64,000 nt of DNA from Alphaproteobacteria bacterium (lineage in GTDB: Bacteria > Pseudomonadota > Alphaproteobacteria > Rhizobiales > Rhizobiaceae). The translations under genes and the position numbers were made by a program. The DNA lies in NCBI GenBank assembly GCA_016861165.1, contig BOKV01000002.1:62001-126000 (forward strand), given 5' to 3'. A model generated the notes under the pieces. The model worked only from the letters and a program-made list of their open reading frames with translations. It was not told the DNA's origin and ran no database searches. Below, in pieces: positions 28,160-37,350 of the stretch (its first letter is position 1; each line of letters opens with the position of its first letter).

Positions 28160-29614
28160 CTAGCCGAGCAGCCCGGCGACATGCTGGAACCAGCCGACCA
28201 GCGGCGGCGGCAGATAGAGGCCGGCGACAAGGACCAGCGCCAGATGCGCGAACATCGGCACATAGGAGGCTTCAACGGGTGCCGTCGAGCCGGTCGGCTC
28301 GCCGAAGGCGATGGCCGTCGTGCGCAGGAAGATGGCGCCGAGCGCGACCAGCAGGCCGAACACGAGCGCCACCGCCAGCAGCGGCTCGGTGGAGAAGGTC
28401 GAGGAGACCAGCAGGAACTCGCTCATGAAGATGCCGAGCGGCGGCAGGCCGGCGATCGCCACCGCGCCGACCAGGAAGCCCCAGCCGAGCACCGGGTGGG
28501 TCTCGGTCAAGCCGCGGATGTCGGCGATCGCCTGCGTTCCCTTGACCTGGGCGATGTGGCCGACGGCGTAGAAGATCGCCGACTTGGTCAGGCTGTGCAT
28601 GACCATGTGCAGCAGGCCGGCGAAGTTGGCGAGCGGGCCGCCCATGCCGAAGGCGAACACGATGATGCCCATGTGCTCGATCGAGGAATAGGCGAACAGC
28701 CGTTTGATGTCGCGCCGCCGGTAGAGCATGAAGGCGGCGAAGATCAGCGAGGCGAGCCCCATCGTCACCATCAGCGGCCCGGGCGCGATCGCCTCCGGGC
28801 TGGCGGCGAGCAGGATCTTGAAGCGCAGCACGACATAGAGGGCGACGTTGAGCAGCAGCCCCGACAGCACCGCCGAGATCGGCGTCGGGCCTTCGGCATG
28901 GGCATCGGGCAGCCAGGCGTGCAGCGGCGCCAGCCCGACCTTGGTGCCGTAGCCGAGCAGCAGGAACACGAAGGCGAGGTTGAGCAGCGCCGGATCAAAG
29001 GTGGCGGCCCGCTCGACCAGCAGCGTCCACACCATGGCATCGTAGCCCTCGCCGACGACCTCCGGCTGGGCGGCCATGTAGACGAGGATGGTGCCGAACA
29101 GCGCCAGCGCGATGCCGACGCTGCCGAGGATGAAGTACTTCCAGGCCGCCTCCAGCGCCTCGTGCGTGCGGTAGATGCCGACCATGACCACGGTGGTGAG
29201 CGTTGCCAGTTCGACCGCCACCCACATCAGCCCGATATTGTTGGCGACCAGCGCCAGGTTCATGCCGAACAGCATGATCTGATACATGGCGTGGTAGAAG
29301 CGCAGGTTGGCCGCCGTCAGCCGCCCGGTGTGCAGTTCGTGGCCGATATAGGAGGCGCTGAACACGCTCGCGGTGAAGCCGACGAAGGTGTTGAGCACGA
29401 TGAAGACGATGTTGAGATCGTCGATGAACAGGTAGCTGCCAGCCGGCGGGCGTTCGGTGACGAACAGCGACAGCGCCGCCAGGAGCGTGAGCAGGCTCGC
29501 CAGCACGTTGATGCGCGCGGTGAGCCGGTAGCCGGGCAGCGCCGCCAGCACGGCGGCGGCCACCACCGGGACGACCAGCACGGCCGTCTGCGGGGCGAAG
29601 GGCAGCGCGATCAT
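28160..29614 (-). CDS. hyfF: HyfF/NuoN-like proton-translocating membrane subunit
   Basis: WVAVELATLTTVVMVGIYRTHEALEAAWKYFILG, GTKVGLAPLHAWLPDAHAEGPTPISAVLSG, KRLFAYSSIEHMG. Confidence 0.9.
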   Translation of the reverse strand: MIALPFAPQTAVLVVPVVAAAVLAALPGYRLTARINVLASLLTLLAALSLFVTERPPAGSYLFIDDLNIVFIVLNTFVGFTASVFSASYIGHELHTGRLTAANLRFYHAMYQIMLFGMNLALVANNIGLMWVAVELATLTTVVMVGIYRTHEALEAAWKYFILGSVGIALALFGTILVYMAAQPEVVGEGYDAMVWTLLVERAATFDPALLNLAFVFLLLGYGTKVGLAPLHAWLPDAHAEGPTPISAVLSGLLLNVALYVVLRFKILLAASPEAIAPGPLMVTMGLASLIFAAFMLYRRRDIKRLFAYSSIEHMGIIVFAFGMGGPLANFAGLLHMVMHSLTKSAIFYAVGHIAQVKGTQAIADIRGLTETHPVLGWGFLVGAVAIAGLPPLGIFMSEFLLVSSTFSTEPLLAVALVFGLLVALGAIFLRTTAIAFGEPTGSTAPVEASYVPMFAHLALVLVAGLYLPPPLVGWFQHVAGLLG

Positions 29615-30276
29615 CGCCGTTCTCCCCGGAACTGGTCGAGCGCGCCGATGTCGACGGTGTCGAACCGCTCGCGGATGCGGAACAGGAAGATGCCGATGAC
29701 GATGAAGGCGATGAGGATCGAGAAGGCGACGCTGATCTCGACCACCAGCGGCATGCCCCTGGCGCCGGTAGCGGCCAGCACCAGCCCGTTTTCCAGTGCC
29801 ATGAAGCCGACCACCTGGCTGACGGCGTTGCGCCGCGTCACCATCACCAATAGCCCGAGCAGCACCACCGACAGCGCGAAGGCGAGGTCGGCGCGGGCCA
29901 GAGGATCGGCCTCCGGCGTCGCCCGCAGCATGACCACCATCGACAGCGCCACCAGCCCCATGCCGGCCAGCATGGTGCGGCCGACGCCGACCACCGCCTC
30001 GATGTCGCGATGGATGCCGAGCCGGCGCACGATGCGGTGCAGCGCCATCGGGATCACGATCGCCTTGAAGACGAGCGCGATGGCCGCGGTGACGTAGAGG
30101 TGCGGCGCGCCCTGGATGTGGGCTTGCCAGGCAACCGACAGCGACAGCACCAGCGCGTGCAGCGCGTAGACGTTGAGCAGCGCATAGAGCCGGTCCTGGT
30201 AGAGCAGCATGAAGCTGACCAGCACCAGCCCGCCGGCCAGCATATGGGCGATGTCGAAGGTGAGGCTGCCGTTCAT
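29611..30276 (-). CDS. hyfE: HyfE-like membrane subunit
   Basis: Hydrophobic 221-aa protein with QVVGFMALENGLVLAA typical of HyfE/NuoK-like subunits; operon position. Confidence 0.82.
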   Translation of the reverse strand: MNGSLTFDIAHMLAGGLVLVSFMLLYQDRLYALLNVYALHALVLSLSVAWQAHIQGAPHLYVTAAIALVFKAIVIPMALHRIVRRLGIHRDIEAVVGVGRTMLAGMGLVALSMVVMLRATPEADPLARADLAFALSVVLLGLLVMVTRRNAVSQVVGFMALENGLVLAATGARGMPLVVEISVAFSILIAFIVIGIFLFRIRERFDTVDIGALDQFRGERR

Positions 30277-30277
30277 C

Positions 30278-31234
30278 CTACAGGCTCCGCGACACGAACA
30301 GCAGCAGCGTGCCGAGCAGGCCGAGCATCAGCGCGGCGCCGAGGAAGTCCGGCACGCGGAACACGCGCATCTTGGCGATCGATGTCTCGAACAGGGCGAG
30401 CAGCGCGCCGCCGACCGCCAGCTTGGCGAGCCAGATCACCGCGCCGATGGCGAGGGCACCGAGGCCGGCGCCCGGCGCGGCGATCCCCCACGGGACGAAG
30501 ATGCAGACAATCAGCGACAGGTAGAGCAGCAGCTTCAACGACGCGCCGAACTCGATCATCGCCAGATGGCGGCCGGAATATTCGAGCACCATCGCCTCGT
30601 GCACCATGGTCAGTTCCAGATGCGTGGCCGGATTGTCGACCGGAATGCGGGCGTTCTCGGCGATCGCCACCATCACCAGCGCGATCAGCGCCATGCCGAG
30701 CGAGACGCGCAGTCCGACCTCGGGCGTGGCGAGCACGGCGGCGACGGTGGAAAGCTGGGTGGAGCCGGCCACCAGGGCGAGCGCGAACACGGTGAGCAGC
30801 ATGGCCGGCTCGGCGAGCGACGCGATCATCACCTCGCGCGAGGCGCCGATGCCGCCGAAACTGGTGCCGACATCCATGCCGGCCAGCGCCAGGAAGAAGC
30901 GGGCCGAGCCGAGCAGCGCGATGATGGCGATGAGGTCGGCCGTCCACGAGAACATCAGCCCGACGGCGAAGGTCGGAACCAGCGCGGCGGCGACCCAGGT
31001 GGCGGCGAAGACCAGATAGGGCGACACGCGGAACAGCCAGGAGGCGTTCTCGGCCAGCACCGCCTCCTTGCGCAGGAGCCGCGCCAGGTCGCGATAGGGC
31101 TGTAGCAGCGGCGGGCCGCGACGCCGCGTCAGCCGCGCCTTGACCTTGCGCACGAAGCCGGTCAGCAGCGGCGCCAGCGCCAGCACCGCCATCATCTGCG
31201 CCCCCTGGACGATCAGGTCGTGGATCAGCTCCAT
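30278..31234 (-). CDS. hyfC: HyfC/NuoH-like membrane subunit
   Basis: RRGPPLLQPYRDLARLLRKEAV, LGSARFFLALAGMDVGTSFGGIGASREVM, RIPVDNPATHLELTMVHEAMVLEYSGRHLAMIEFGASLKL. Confidence 0.9.
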   Translation of the reverse strand: MELIHDLIVQGAQMMAVLALAPLLTGFVRKVKARLTRRRGPPLLQPYRDLARLLRKEAVLAENASWLFRVSPYLVFAATWVAAALVPTFAVGLMFSWTADLIAIIALLGSARFFLALAGMDVGTSFGGIGASREVMIASLAEPAMLLTVFALALVAGSTQLSTVAAVLATPEVGLRVSLGMALIALVMVAIAENARIPVDNPATHLELTMVHEAMVLEYSGRHLAMIEFGASLKLLLYLSLIVCIFVPWGIAAPGAGLGALAIGAVIWLAKLAVGGALLALFETSIAKMRVFRVPDFLGAALMLGLLGTLLLFVSRSL

Positions 31235-33237
31235 AGCGCCAGCACCGCAAGCAGGAAGACCAACGACAGGAACACCAGCACGAGGTAGCGCCGGATGGTC
31301 AGGAACTGGAGACGGTTGAGCCGCAGCGCGGCGAAGTCGACCGCCGCGGCAATCGGCGCGTAGAGCCGCTCCCAGATCGGGTCGTGCATCTCGACCACGA
31401 GGCGCGCCGGCGCGGTGTCGCCCGGCGGCGGCATCGCGACCGTCTCGCGGGCCTGGAAGACGACCGAGCCGAACACGCGGCGGATCGGCTGGGCGAAGCT
31501 GCCGGCGGTGTATTGCGTCGCCGGGCTCGGATCGGGAAAGCCGCAGTCCCAGGCCGGCCCGCGGCGCAGTTCGTGCGAGGCGAAGCGGTGGACGAGGATC
31601 GCCGCCAGCCAGGCGGAGGCGGCGATGAACAGGAACACCAGGAGCCCGTTATAGGAGCTGCGGCTCTCGGCGACCGGTACCACCGACAGCCATGGCACGT
31701 GGGCCTGGGCGGGCATGGCGCCACCGACGAGCGCCCGGGTGACCGGCGCCAGCGCGTCGATGACGAAGCCGGGCAGGATGCCGACGAGCAGGCAGAGCAC
31801 GGCGAGCGCCAGCATCGCGGCGAGCGAGAAGCGGTCGACCTCGCGCGCGTCACCGCTCGCAGGCGAGCGCGGGCGCCCGAGGAAGGTGACGCCGAAGGCG
31901 CGCACGAACGCGGCCGCCGCCAGCGCCGCCGCCAGCGCCAGGAGGCCGCCGACCGCCGGTACCAGGATCTTCAGGCCCCATTGCGGTAGCTGCGGGCTCT
32001 GCAGGATGGCCTGGAAGGCCAGCCATTCGGAGACGAAGCCGTTGAACGGCGGCAATGCCGAGATCGCCGCACTGCCGCCGAGGAAAGCAAGGCTGGTGAC
32101 CGGCATGCGATGGATGAGGCCGCCGAGCCGCTCCATGTCGCGCGTCGCGGTCGCCGTCAGCACGGCGCCGGCACCGAAGAACAGCAGGCTCTTGAACAGG
32201 GCGTGGTTGAGCACGTGGAACAGCGCCGCCGTCAGCGCCAGTGCGGCCGCCCACGCCATCGCGTTGGCGCTGAACGCGAGTGCCAGGCCGAGGCTGACGA
32301 AGATGACGCCGATGTTCTCGATGGTCGAATAGGCGAGCAGCCGCTTGAGATCGCGCTCCATCAGCGCATGCAGGATGCCGAGCACGGCCGTGGCCCCGCC
32401 CAGCGCCAGCAGCACGATGCCGGCCCACCAGGCCGGGTCGCCCATCAGGTCGAAGACGACGCGCAGGAAGCCGTAGACGGCGACCTTGGTCATGACGCCG
32501 CTCATCAGCGCCGAGACGTGGCTGGGCGCGGCCGGATGGGCGAGCGGCAGCCAGACATGCAGCGGCACCAGCCCGGCCTTGGAACCGGCGCCGAGCAGCA
32601 TCAGCGCGAACACGAGCACCGTGGTCGACGGGGCGTGCGCGGCCGAACGCATTGCCTCGAAAGCGTAGCCGCCGCCCGGTCCGGCCATCAGCCCGAAGGC
32701 GAGCAGCAGCGCCATCGTGCCGAAGCCTGCCATGACCAGATAGACGAGGGCGGCGCGCGCGTTGTCCGGGTCGCGGTGGTGGGTCAGCACCATCGCCCAG
32801 GAGGCGAGCGACATGAACTCCCACGACAGCAGGAAGGAGAAGGCGTCGGCGGCGACGACGACCAGGTTCATGCCGGCAAGGAAGGCGGCGAAGAACGGCA
32901 GCACCCGGTGCGGCGCGCTCTCATGGCGGCCGTAGCCGAGTCCGTAGAGACTCGCCGCCGCGCCGCCGAGATTGACCACGGTCAGGAAGAAGGCCGACAG
33001 CGAGTCGAGGCGGAAATGGGCGCCGAGCCATGGCAGCCCCAGCGGCAGCACCAGTTGACCGGTACGGCCGCCGATGAGCGCGGCAACCGCGACCGCGAGC
33101 AGCACGGCGGAGACGGCCGCGCAGGCGCCGTAGACGATCGCCGTCGCCGCCGGCAGGCGCGCGATGGCGACGGCGGCCACGGCGGTCACCAGCAACACCG
33201 CGATCAGCGCGAGCAGGATCGTCGCCGGCTCCATCAT
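31225..33237 (-). CDS. hyfB: HyfB/NuoL-like membrane subunit
   Basis: FSFLLSWEFMSLASWAMV, GSKAGLVPLHVWLPLAHPAAPSHVSALMSGVMTKVAVYGFLR, KRLLAYSTIENIGV. Confidence 0.9.
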   Translation of the reverse strand: MMEPATILLALIAVLLVTAVAAVAIARLPAATAIVYGACAAVSAVLLAVAVAALIGGRTGQLVLPLGLPWLGAHFRLDSLSAFFLTVVNLGGAAASLYGLGYGRHESAPHRVLPFFAAFLAGMNLVVVAADAFSFLLSWEFMSLASWAMVLTHHRDPDNARAALVYLVMAGFGTMALLLAFGLMAGPGGGYAFEAMRSAAHAPSTTVLVFALMLLGAGSKAGLVPLHVWLPLAHPAAPSHVSALMSGVMTKVAVYGFLRVVFDLMGDPAWWAGIVLLALGGATAVLGILHALMERDLKRLLAYSTIENIGVIFVSLGLALAFSANAMAWAAALALTAALFHVLNHALFKSLLFFGAGAVLTATATRDMERLGGLIHRMPVTSLAFLGGSAAISALPPFNGFVSEWLAFQAILQSPQLPQWGLKILVPAVGGLLALAAALAAAAFVRAFGVTFLGRPRSPASGDAREVDRFSLAAMLALAVLCLLVGILPGFVIDALAPVTRALVGGAMPAQAHVPWLSVVPVAESRSSYNGLLVFLFIAASAWLAAILVHRFASHELRRGPAWDCGFPDPSPATQYTAGSFAQPIRRVFGSVVFQARETVAMPPPGDTAPARLVVEMHDPIWERLYAPIAAAVDFAALRLNRLQFLTIRRYLVLVFLSLVFLLAVLALWS

Positions 33238-33533
33238 CCCCGCCCGTCCGATGCGGCGGACGGCTCCTCGGCGCGCAGCGGCTCCGGCCCGGCCTTCAGC
33301 CGCACGCCGCGGCCGCTCGCGCGGCTTACCGCGCCCTCGCCGATGATCTCGACGCCGGCCGCGTCCAGCGCGGCGATGAGCTTCATCAGCGAATCGACAT
33401 TGCCGCGAATGGTGCCGTCGCTCGCTTCCATGCGCTGGATGGTCGGCACCGACAGCCCCGACAGCTCGGCGAGCCGGCGCTGATCGATGCCGAGCAGGGC
33501 CCTGGCCGCGCGAAGCTGGTGGGCGGTGATCAC
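33234..33533 (-). CDS. XRE/Cro-type HTH regulator at the head of the hydrogenase-like operon
   Basis: RAARALLGIDQRRLAELSGLSVPTIQRMEASDG HTH; stop overlaps hyfB start region. Confidence 0.8.
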   Translation of the reverse strand: MITAHQLRAARALLGIDQRRLAELSGLSVPTIQRMEASDGTIRGNVDSLMKLIAALDAAGVEIIGEGAVSRASGRGVRLKAGPEPLRAEEPSAASDGRG

Positions 33534-33632
33534 CGTTCAGCCGTCAGTTGTTGATGATTGGACATGAACTATGCGGTATGCATTCTACATATCGCGCGTA
33601 ATTTGTCCATTCCTAATGTGTCAACCATCACT

Positions 33633-34613
33633 TCACACGGTCGATCCATCGCGACCGACGCCTGGCGGGGTGCCGGCCCGGGCGATGGCGAGGCCGGCCA
33701 GCGTCAGGGTTTCGGCGTCCTCGACCGCCGTCCGTGCGCCTGCTGCGGCCAGCGCCTCCGCATAGGCGGTCGCCAGCGACGGGGCGCCGACGAGGTGGAC
33801 GGTCCGGCCGGTCCACCAGTCCTGCGTCGCCGCGAGTTCGGCGCCGATCAGCAGGCCCGACAGGCGCGAGCGGGCGGCGACTGCGCCGGCGCCGCCCAGC
33901 AGATCGGTCGCCCGGATGCCGAACAGCGCCGCGGTCAGCCGTTGCGGTCGGTCAAGCATCTCGACGGCAGCGGCCAGAAAGGCCTCACGGTCGTCACCGG
34001 CGCTGGCGACCGAATGGCGCAGCACCGAGCGCTCGGCCAGGAGCGCGAACGCCTCGCCGGTCATGAAGGTGGCGAACCGGGTGACCCGGCCGCCTTCAAG
34101 TCGCGCCCACTTGGCGTGGGTGCCGGGCAGGCAGGCGATCGCCGCCGCCGGGCCAAGCCTCTCCGCAAGGCCGGCAAGCTGCGTCTCCTCGCCGCGCATC
34201 ACGTCGGGCGGATCGGTCTGGCTCAGTCCCGGCACCAGCGCCACCGCGAGGCGCCGGTCCGCGGTGGCGACCGGGGTCAGATCGCCGCCGGCGACCGGGG
34301 CGCACGGCACCGGCCGGTAGGCCGCCTCGCGCCAGCCCTGGCGGGCGCCCGCCATGCCGCAGACGATCACCGGAACCGTCCGCGCTTCAGGCAGCCAGCC
34401 ACCGACGATTTCGACGAGCGCCGGTTCGTAGCCATCGGGGTCGAGCCCGCCCATGCCGGCGCCCGAGGCGGCGCGGGCCAGCACGCTGCCATCGGCGCCG
34501 ACCGCCCAGAGGCGCAGCGCGCTGGTGCCCCAGTCGGCGGCGATCCAGTCGAGCCCCGGCAGCCCGCCCCCCTGCGCCATCGTCATCTGCCCCCAATCCG
34601 GTTCGGGCGGCAC
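33633..34613 (-). CDS. dgoK: 2-dehydro-3-deoxygalactonokinase
   Basis: WIAADWGTSALRLWAV, VICGMAGARQGWREAAY, MRGEETQLAGL, LPGTHAKWARLEGGRVTRFATFMTGE. Confidence 0.88.
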   Translation of the reverse strand: MPPEPDWGQMTMAQGGGLPGLDWIAADWGTSALRLWAVGADGSVLARAASGAGMGGLDPDGYEPALVEIVGGWLPEARTVPVIVCGMAGARQGWREAAYRPVPCAPVAGGDLTPVATADRRLAVALVPGLSQTDPPDVMRGEETQLAGLAERLGPAAAIACLPGTHAKWARLEGGRVTRFATFMTGEAFALLAERSVLRHSVASAGDDREAFLAAAVEMLDRPQRLTAALFGIRATDLLGGAGAVAARSRLSGLLIGAELAATQDWWTGRTVHLVGAPSLATAYAEALAAAGARTAVEDAETLTLAGLAIARAGTPPGVGRDGSTV

Positions 34614-34643
34614 AGTCGCCGTGCGCGCGGGCCGGACCGGCCC

Positions 34644-35726
34644 TCAGGCACGCGTCTCCGCCTCGCTCTCGCGCGGCCGCATGGCGATCGGCACCGGCCC
34701 GCCATGGCCGGGCTGGCTCGCCGCCAACGCCTGGGCCTGCCGCCGGCGCTCGCGGAACTTGGCGAACTGGTTGTCGGCCAGAACGCCGATGAGGATGACG
34801 CTGCCCATGACGGCGAAGTTGAGCGAGGAGGGAATGCCCAGCAGGTTAACCAGGTTCTGCAGGACCTGCAGCAGGATGACGCCGAGCACGACGCCGACGA
34901 TCGAGCCTTCGCCGCCGCGCAGCGAGAAGCCGCCTAGGACGGCGGCGGCGATCGCATAGAGCTCATAGAAATTGCCGTGTCCGGAAGGCAGAATCGACCG
35001 GGTGTACATGGCGAAGAAGATCGCCGCGATCGCCGTCAGCACCGCGCAGATGATGTAGGCTGCGACGATGACGCGCGTGGTGCGGATGCCCGAATAGCGC
35101 GCCGCCTCCTCGTTCTTGCCGACGGCGAAGAGATAGCGCCCGAACACCGAGCGGTGCAGCACAAACCACATCACTACCGCCACCACGATCATGAAGATGA
35201 ACGAGTGCGGTATGAGCAGCGAGTGCAGGTTGCCGCCGGTGATGAGCGCGACGATGTCGGTTCGGCCGGTGGTCAGCCATTCGAGGTCGGGAAAGTTGAC
35301 GCCGAAGGGAAAGCCGGCCGTGGCGTCATGCGTGTAGAAGCGCGCGATGCCGCGATAGATCAGCAGCCCGCACAGCGTGACCACGAAGGGCTGCAGGTTC
35401 ATCCGGGTGACCAGCAGGCCGTGCACCAGCCCCATCGCCAGGCCGATGACGATCACCAGCAGTGCCGCAAGCGGCCAGGGCACGCCCTGGTTGGCGATCA
35501 GGTCGATGAAGATGACGCCGAGAATGGCGATCATCGACCCGACCGACAGCTCGATGCCGCCGGTGATGATCACGAACCCCTGGCCAATGGCGAAGATGCC
35601 GAACAGGCCCACTAGGTTGGCCGTGTTGGCGATGTTGATCGGGGAGAGGAAGCGCGGATTGATGATCGCCACCACGGCGCCCACCACGATGATGAGAACC
35701 AGCAGCCCAAGGTCCTTTTTGAGCAT
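34644..35726 (-). CDS. Sugar ABC transporter permease (RbsC-type)
   Basis: Multi-TM; GGIELSVGSMIAILGV, YAIAAAVLGGFSLRGGEGSIVGVVLGVILLQVLQN. Confidence 0.9.
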   Translation of the reverse strand: MLKKDLGLLVLIIVVGAVVAIINPRFLSPINIANTANLVGLFGIFAIGQGFVIITGGIELSVGSMIAILGVIFIDLIANQGVPWPLAALLVIVIGLAMGLVHGLLVTRMNLQPFVVTLCGLLIYRGIARFYTHDATAGFPFGVNFPDLEWLTTGRTDIVALITGGNLHSLLIPHSFIFMIVVAVVMWFVLHRSVFGRYLFAVGKNEEAARYSGIRTTRVIVAAYIICAVLTAIAAIFFAMYTRSILPSGHGNFYELYAIAAAVLGGFSLRGGEGSIVGVVLGVILLQVLQNLVNLLGIPSSLNFAVMGSVILIGVLADNQFAKFRERRRQAQALAASQPGHGGPVPIAMRPRESEAETRA

Positions 35727-35751
35727 TGTCGACTGCCTCCCCCGGCACGGA

Positions 35752-37290
35752 TCACAGCGGCTTGCCGACCGCCAGCCTCAGGATGTTTTCCTCGCTGCAC
35801 TGCGCGCGGTCCAGAATACCGGAAATGTGGCCTTCATGCATGACGGCGACCCTGTCGGACACGCCGATCACTTCCTCCATGTCGGATGAGATCATCAGCA
35901 CGGCGACGCCATTGTCGGCGAGGCCGCGCATCAGCCTGTAGATTTCCGACTTCGCCCCGATGTCTATGCCGCGCGTCGGCTCGTCGAAGATGATCACCCT
36001 CGGCTCCATGGCGAGCCATTTGGCCAGCACTACCTTCTGCTGGTTGCCACCCGAGAGCGCCCCGGTGCGGATCGTCACGCCGGGCGTCCGGATGTCGAGT
36101 TCGACGCGGCTCCTTTCGGCCCGCGCCCGCTCGCGCTCGCCGGAGACCAGCATATGGCGGCAATAGGCCGCCAGGTTCGGCAGGCTGACATTCTCGGCGA
36201 TCGTCAGATCGAGCAGCAGGCCGGCGCCCTTGCGGTCCTCTGGCACCAGGAACACGCCCGCCCGGACCGCGTCGGCCGAGGACGCGAACCGCGCCTCCCG
36301 TCCGTCGAGCATGATGGCGCCGCCCAGCGCACGGTCGATCCCGAACAGCACCCGCGCCAGTTCGGTTCGCCCCGCTCCGACCAGCCCGGCCAGCCCGAGG
36401 ATTTCGCCCCTGTGCAGATCGAGGTCGATGTCCCTGTGCGGATAGGTCGAGGTCCTGATCCCCCTTGCCGAAAGGGCAACCTCGCCGCGTGGCACGGCCG
36501 GCGGCGCGTAGGCGACCTTCAGATCGCGCCCGACCATCAGCTTGACCATGGCGTCGTGATGGATGCCGTCGTCGTGGAGCGCGCCGACCAGGTGGCCGTC
36601 GCGCAGCACCAGGACGCGGTCGCAGGACTCGACGATTTCGTGAAGCCGGTGGGAAATGAAGATCACCGAGATGCCATGCGCCTTCAGCCCCGCGATCACC
36701 TCGAGCAGCTTCTCGGTCTCGGCGACCGGCAGCGCCGAGGTCGGTTCGTCGAAGATGACCAGCCGCGCGTCGACGCTTAGAACCCTGGCGATCTCGACCA
36801 TCTGGCGCTGGGCGAGCGAGAGCCTCTCGACCGGGGTGGTGGACGAGAACGACGCGCCCAGCCGGTCCAGCAGCGGCTGCACCGCGGCATGAAGCCTGTC
36901 GGTGTCGATCAGCCGCAGGAAGCCGTACCGGCGCGGCTCGCGGCCGATATAGACATTGGCTGCAACGTCGAGATTCTCGAAGAGGTTGAGCTCCTGATGG
37001 ACGAAGGCGATCCCCGCCTTCATCGAATCCTCCACGGTGAAGGCATCGCGGACCGAGCCGTCCACCTCGATGGCGCCGCGGTCGGGCTCGGTGACGCCGC
37101 CAAGGATCTTCATCAGCGTGGATTTGCCGGCGCCGTTCTCGCCGACGATGCCGATGACCTCGCCCGGTCGGACCTCCATCGAGAAATCGGCGAGCGCGAC
37201 CACGCCGGGATAGGACTTGCGGATGCCTGAAAGCCTGAGGAATGGCTCGCCGGTCGGCTCGGGCATGGTCGAAACAGCAGGCGCGGCCAC
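35752..37290 (-). CDS. Sugar ABC transporter ATP-binding protein (RbsA/MglA-type, two ABC domains)
   Basis: Walker A GENGAGKSTLMKILGG, two signature regions (LSLAQRQ; LSGGNQQKVVLAKWL), IFDEPTRGIDIGAKSEIY. Confidence 0.93.
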   Translation of the reverse strand: MAAPAVSTMPEPTGEPFLRLSGIRKSYPGVVALADFSMEVRPGEVIGIVGENGAGKSTLMKILGGVTEPDRGAIEVDGSVRDAFTVEDSMKAGIAFVHQELNLFENLDVAANVYIGREPRRYGFLRLIDTDRLHAAVQPLLDRLGASFSSTTPVERLSLAQRQMVEIARVLSVDARLVIFDEPTSALPVAETEKLLEVIAGLKAHGISVIFISHRLHEIVESCDRVLVLRDGHLVGALHDDGIHHDAMVKLMVGRDLKVAYAPPAVPRGEVALSARGIRTSTYPHRDIDLDLHRGEILGLAGLVGAGRTELARVLFGIDRALGGAIMLDGREARFASSADAVRAGVFLVPEDRKGAGLLLDLTIAENVSLPNLAAYCRHMLVSGERERARAERSRVELDIRTPGVTIRTGALSGGNQQKVVLAKWLAMEPRVIIFDEPTRGIDIGAKSEIYRLMRGLADNGVAVLMISSDMEEVIGVSDRVAVMHEGHISGILDRAQCSEENILRLAVGKPL

Positions 37291-37308
37291 ATCGGTCTCC
37301 AGGAGCAG

Positions 37309-37334
37309 CCCGCAGCCGGTTGCCCGGCTGCGGG
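37309..37334 (-). repeat. Intercistronic 11-bp hairpin between substrate-binding protein and ATPase genes
   Basis: CCCGCAGCCGG-TTGC-CCGGCTGCGGG. Confidence 0.75.
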
Positions 37335-37350
37335 GCGTTGTCAGGCCGGC

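Noticed and set aside
27281-30097. 938-aa plus-strand ORF
   Set aside because: Antisense to the hyfG/hyfF/hyfE genes; composition rich in R/G/A/Q/H with no recognisable domain, typical of high-GC antisense frames.
26107-33533. Functional formate hydrogenlyase or H2-evolving hydrogenase-4
   Set aside because: NiFe and N2 cysteine ligands are missing and no formate dehydrogenase, ferredoxin subunit or maturation genes are present in the window.
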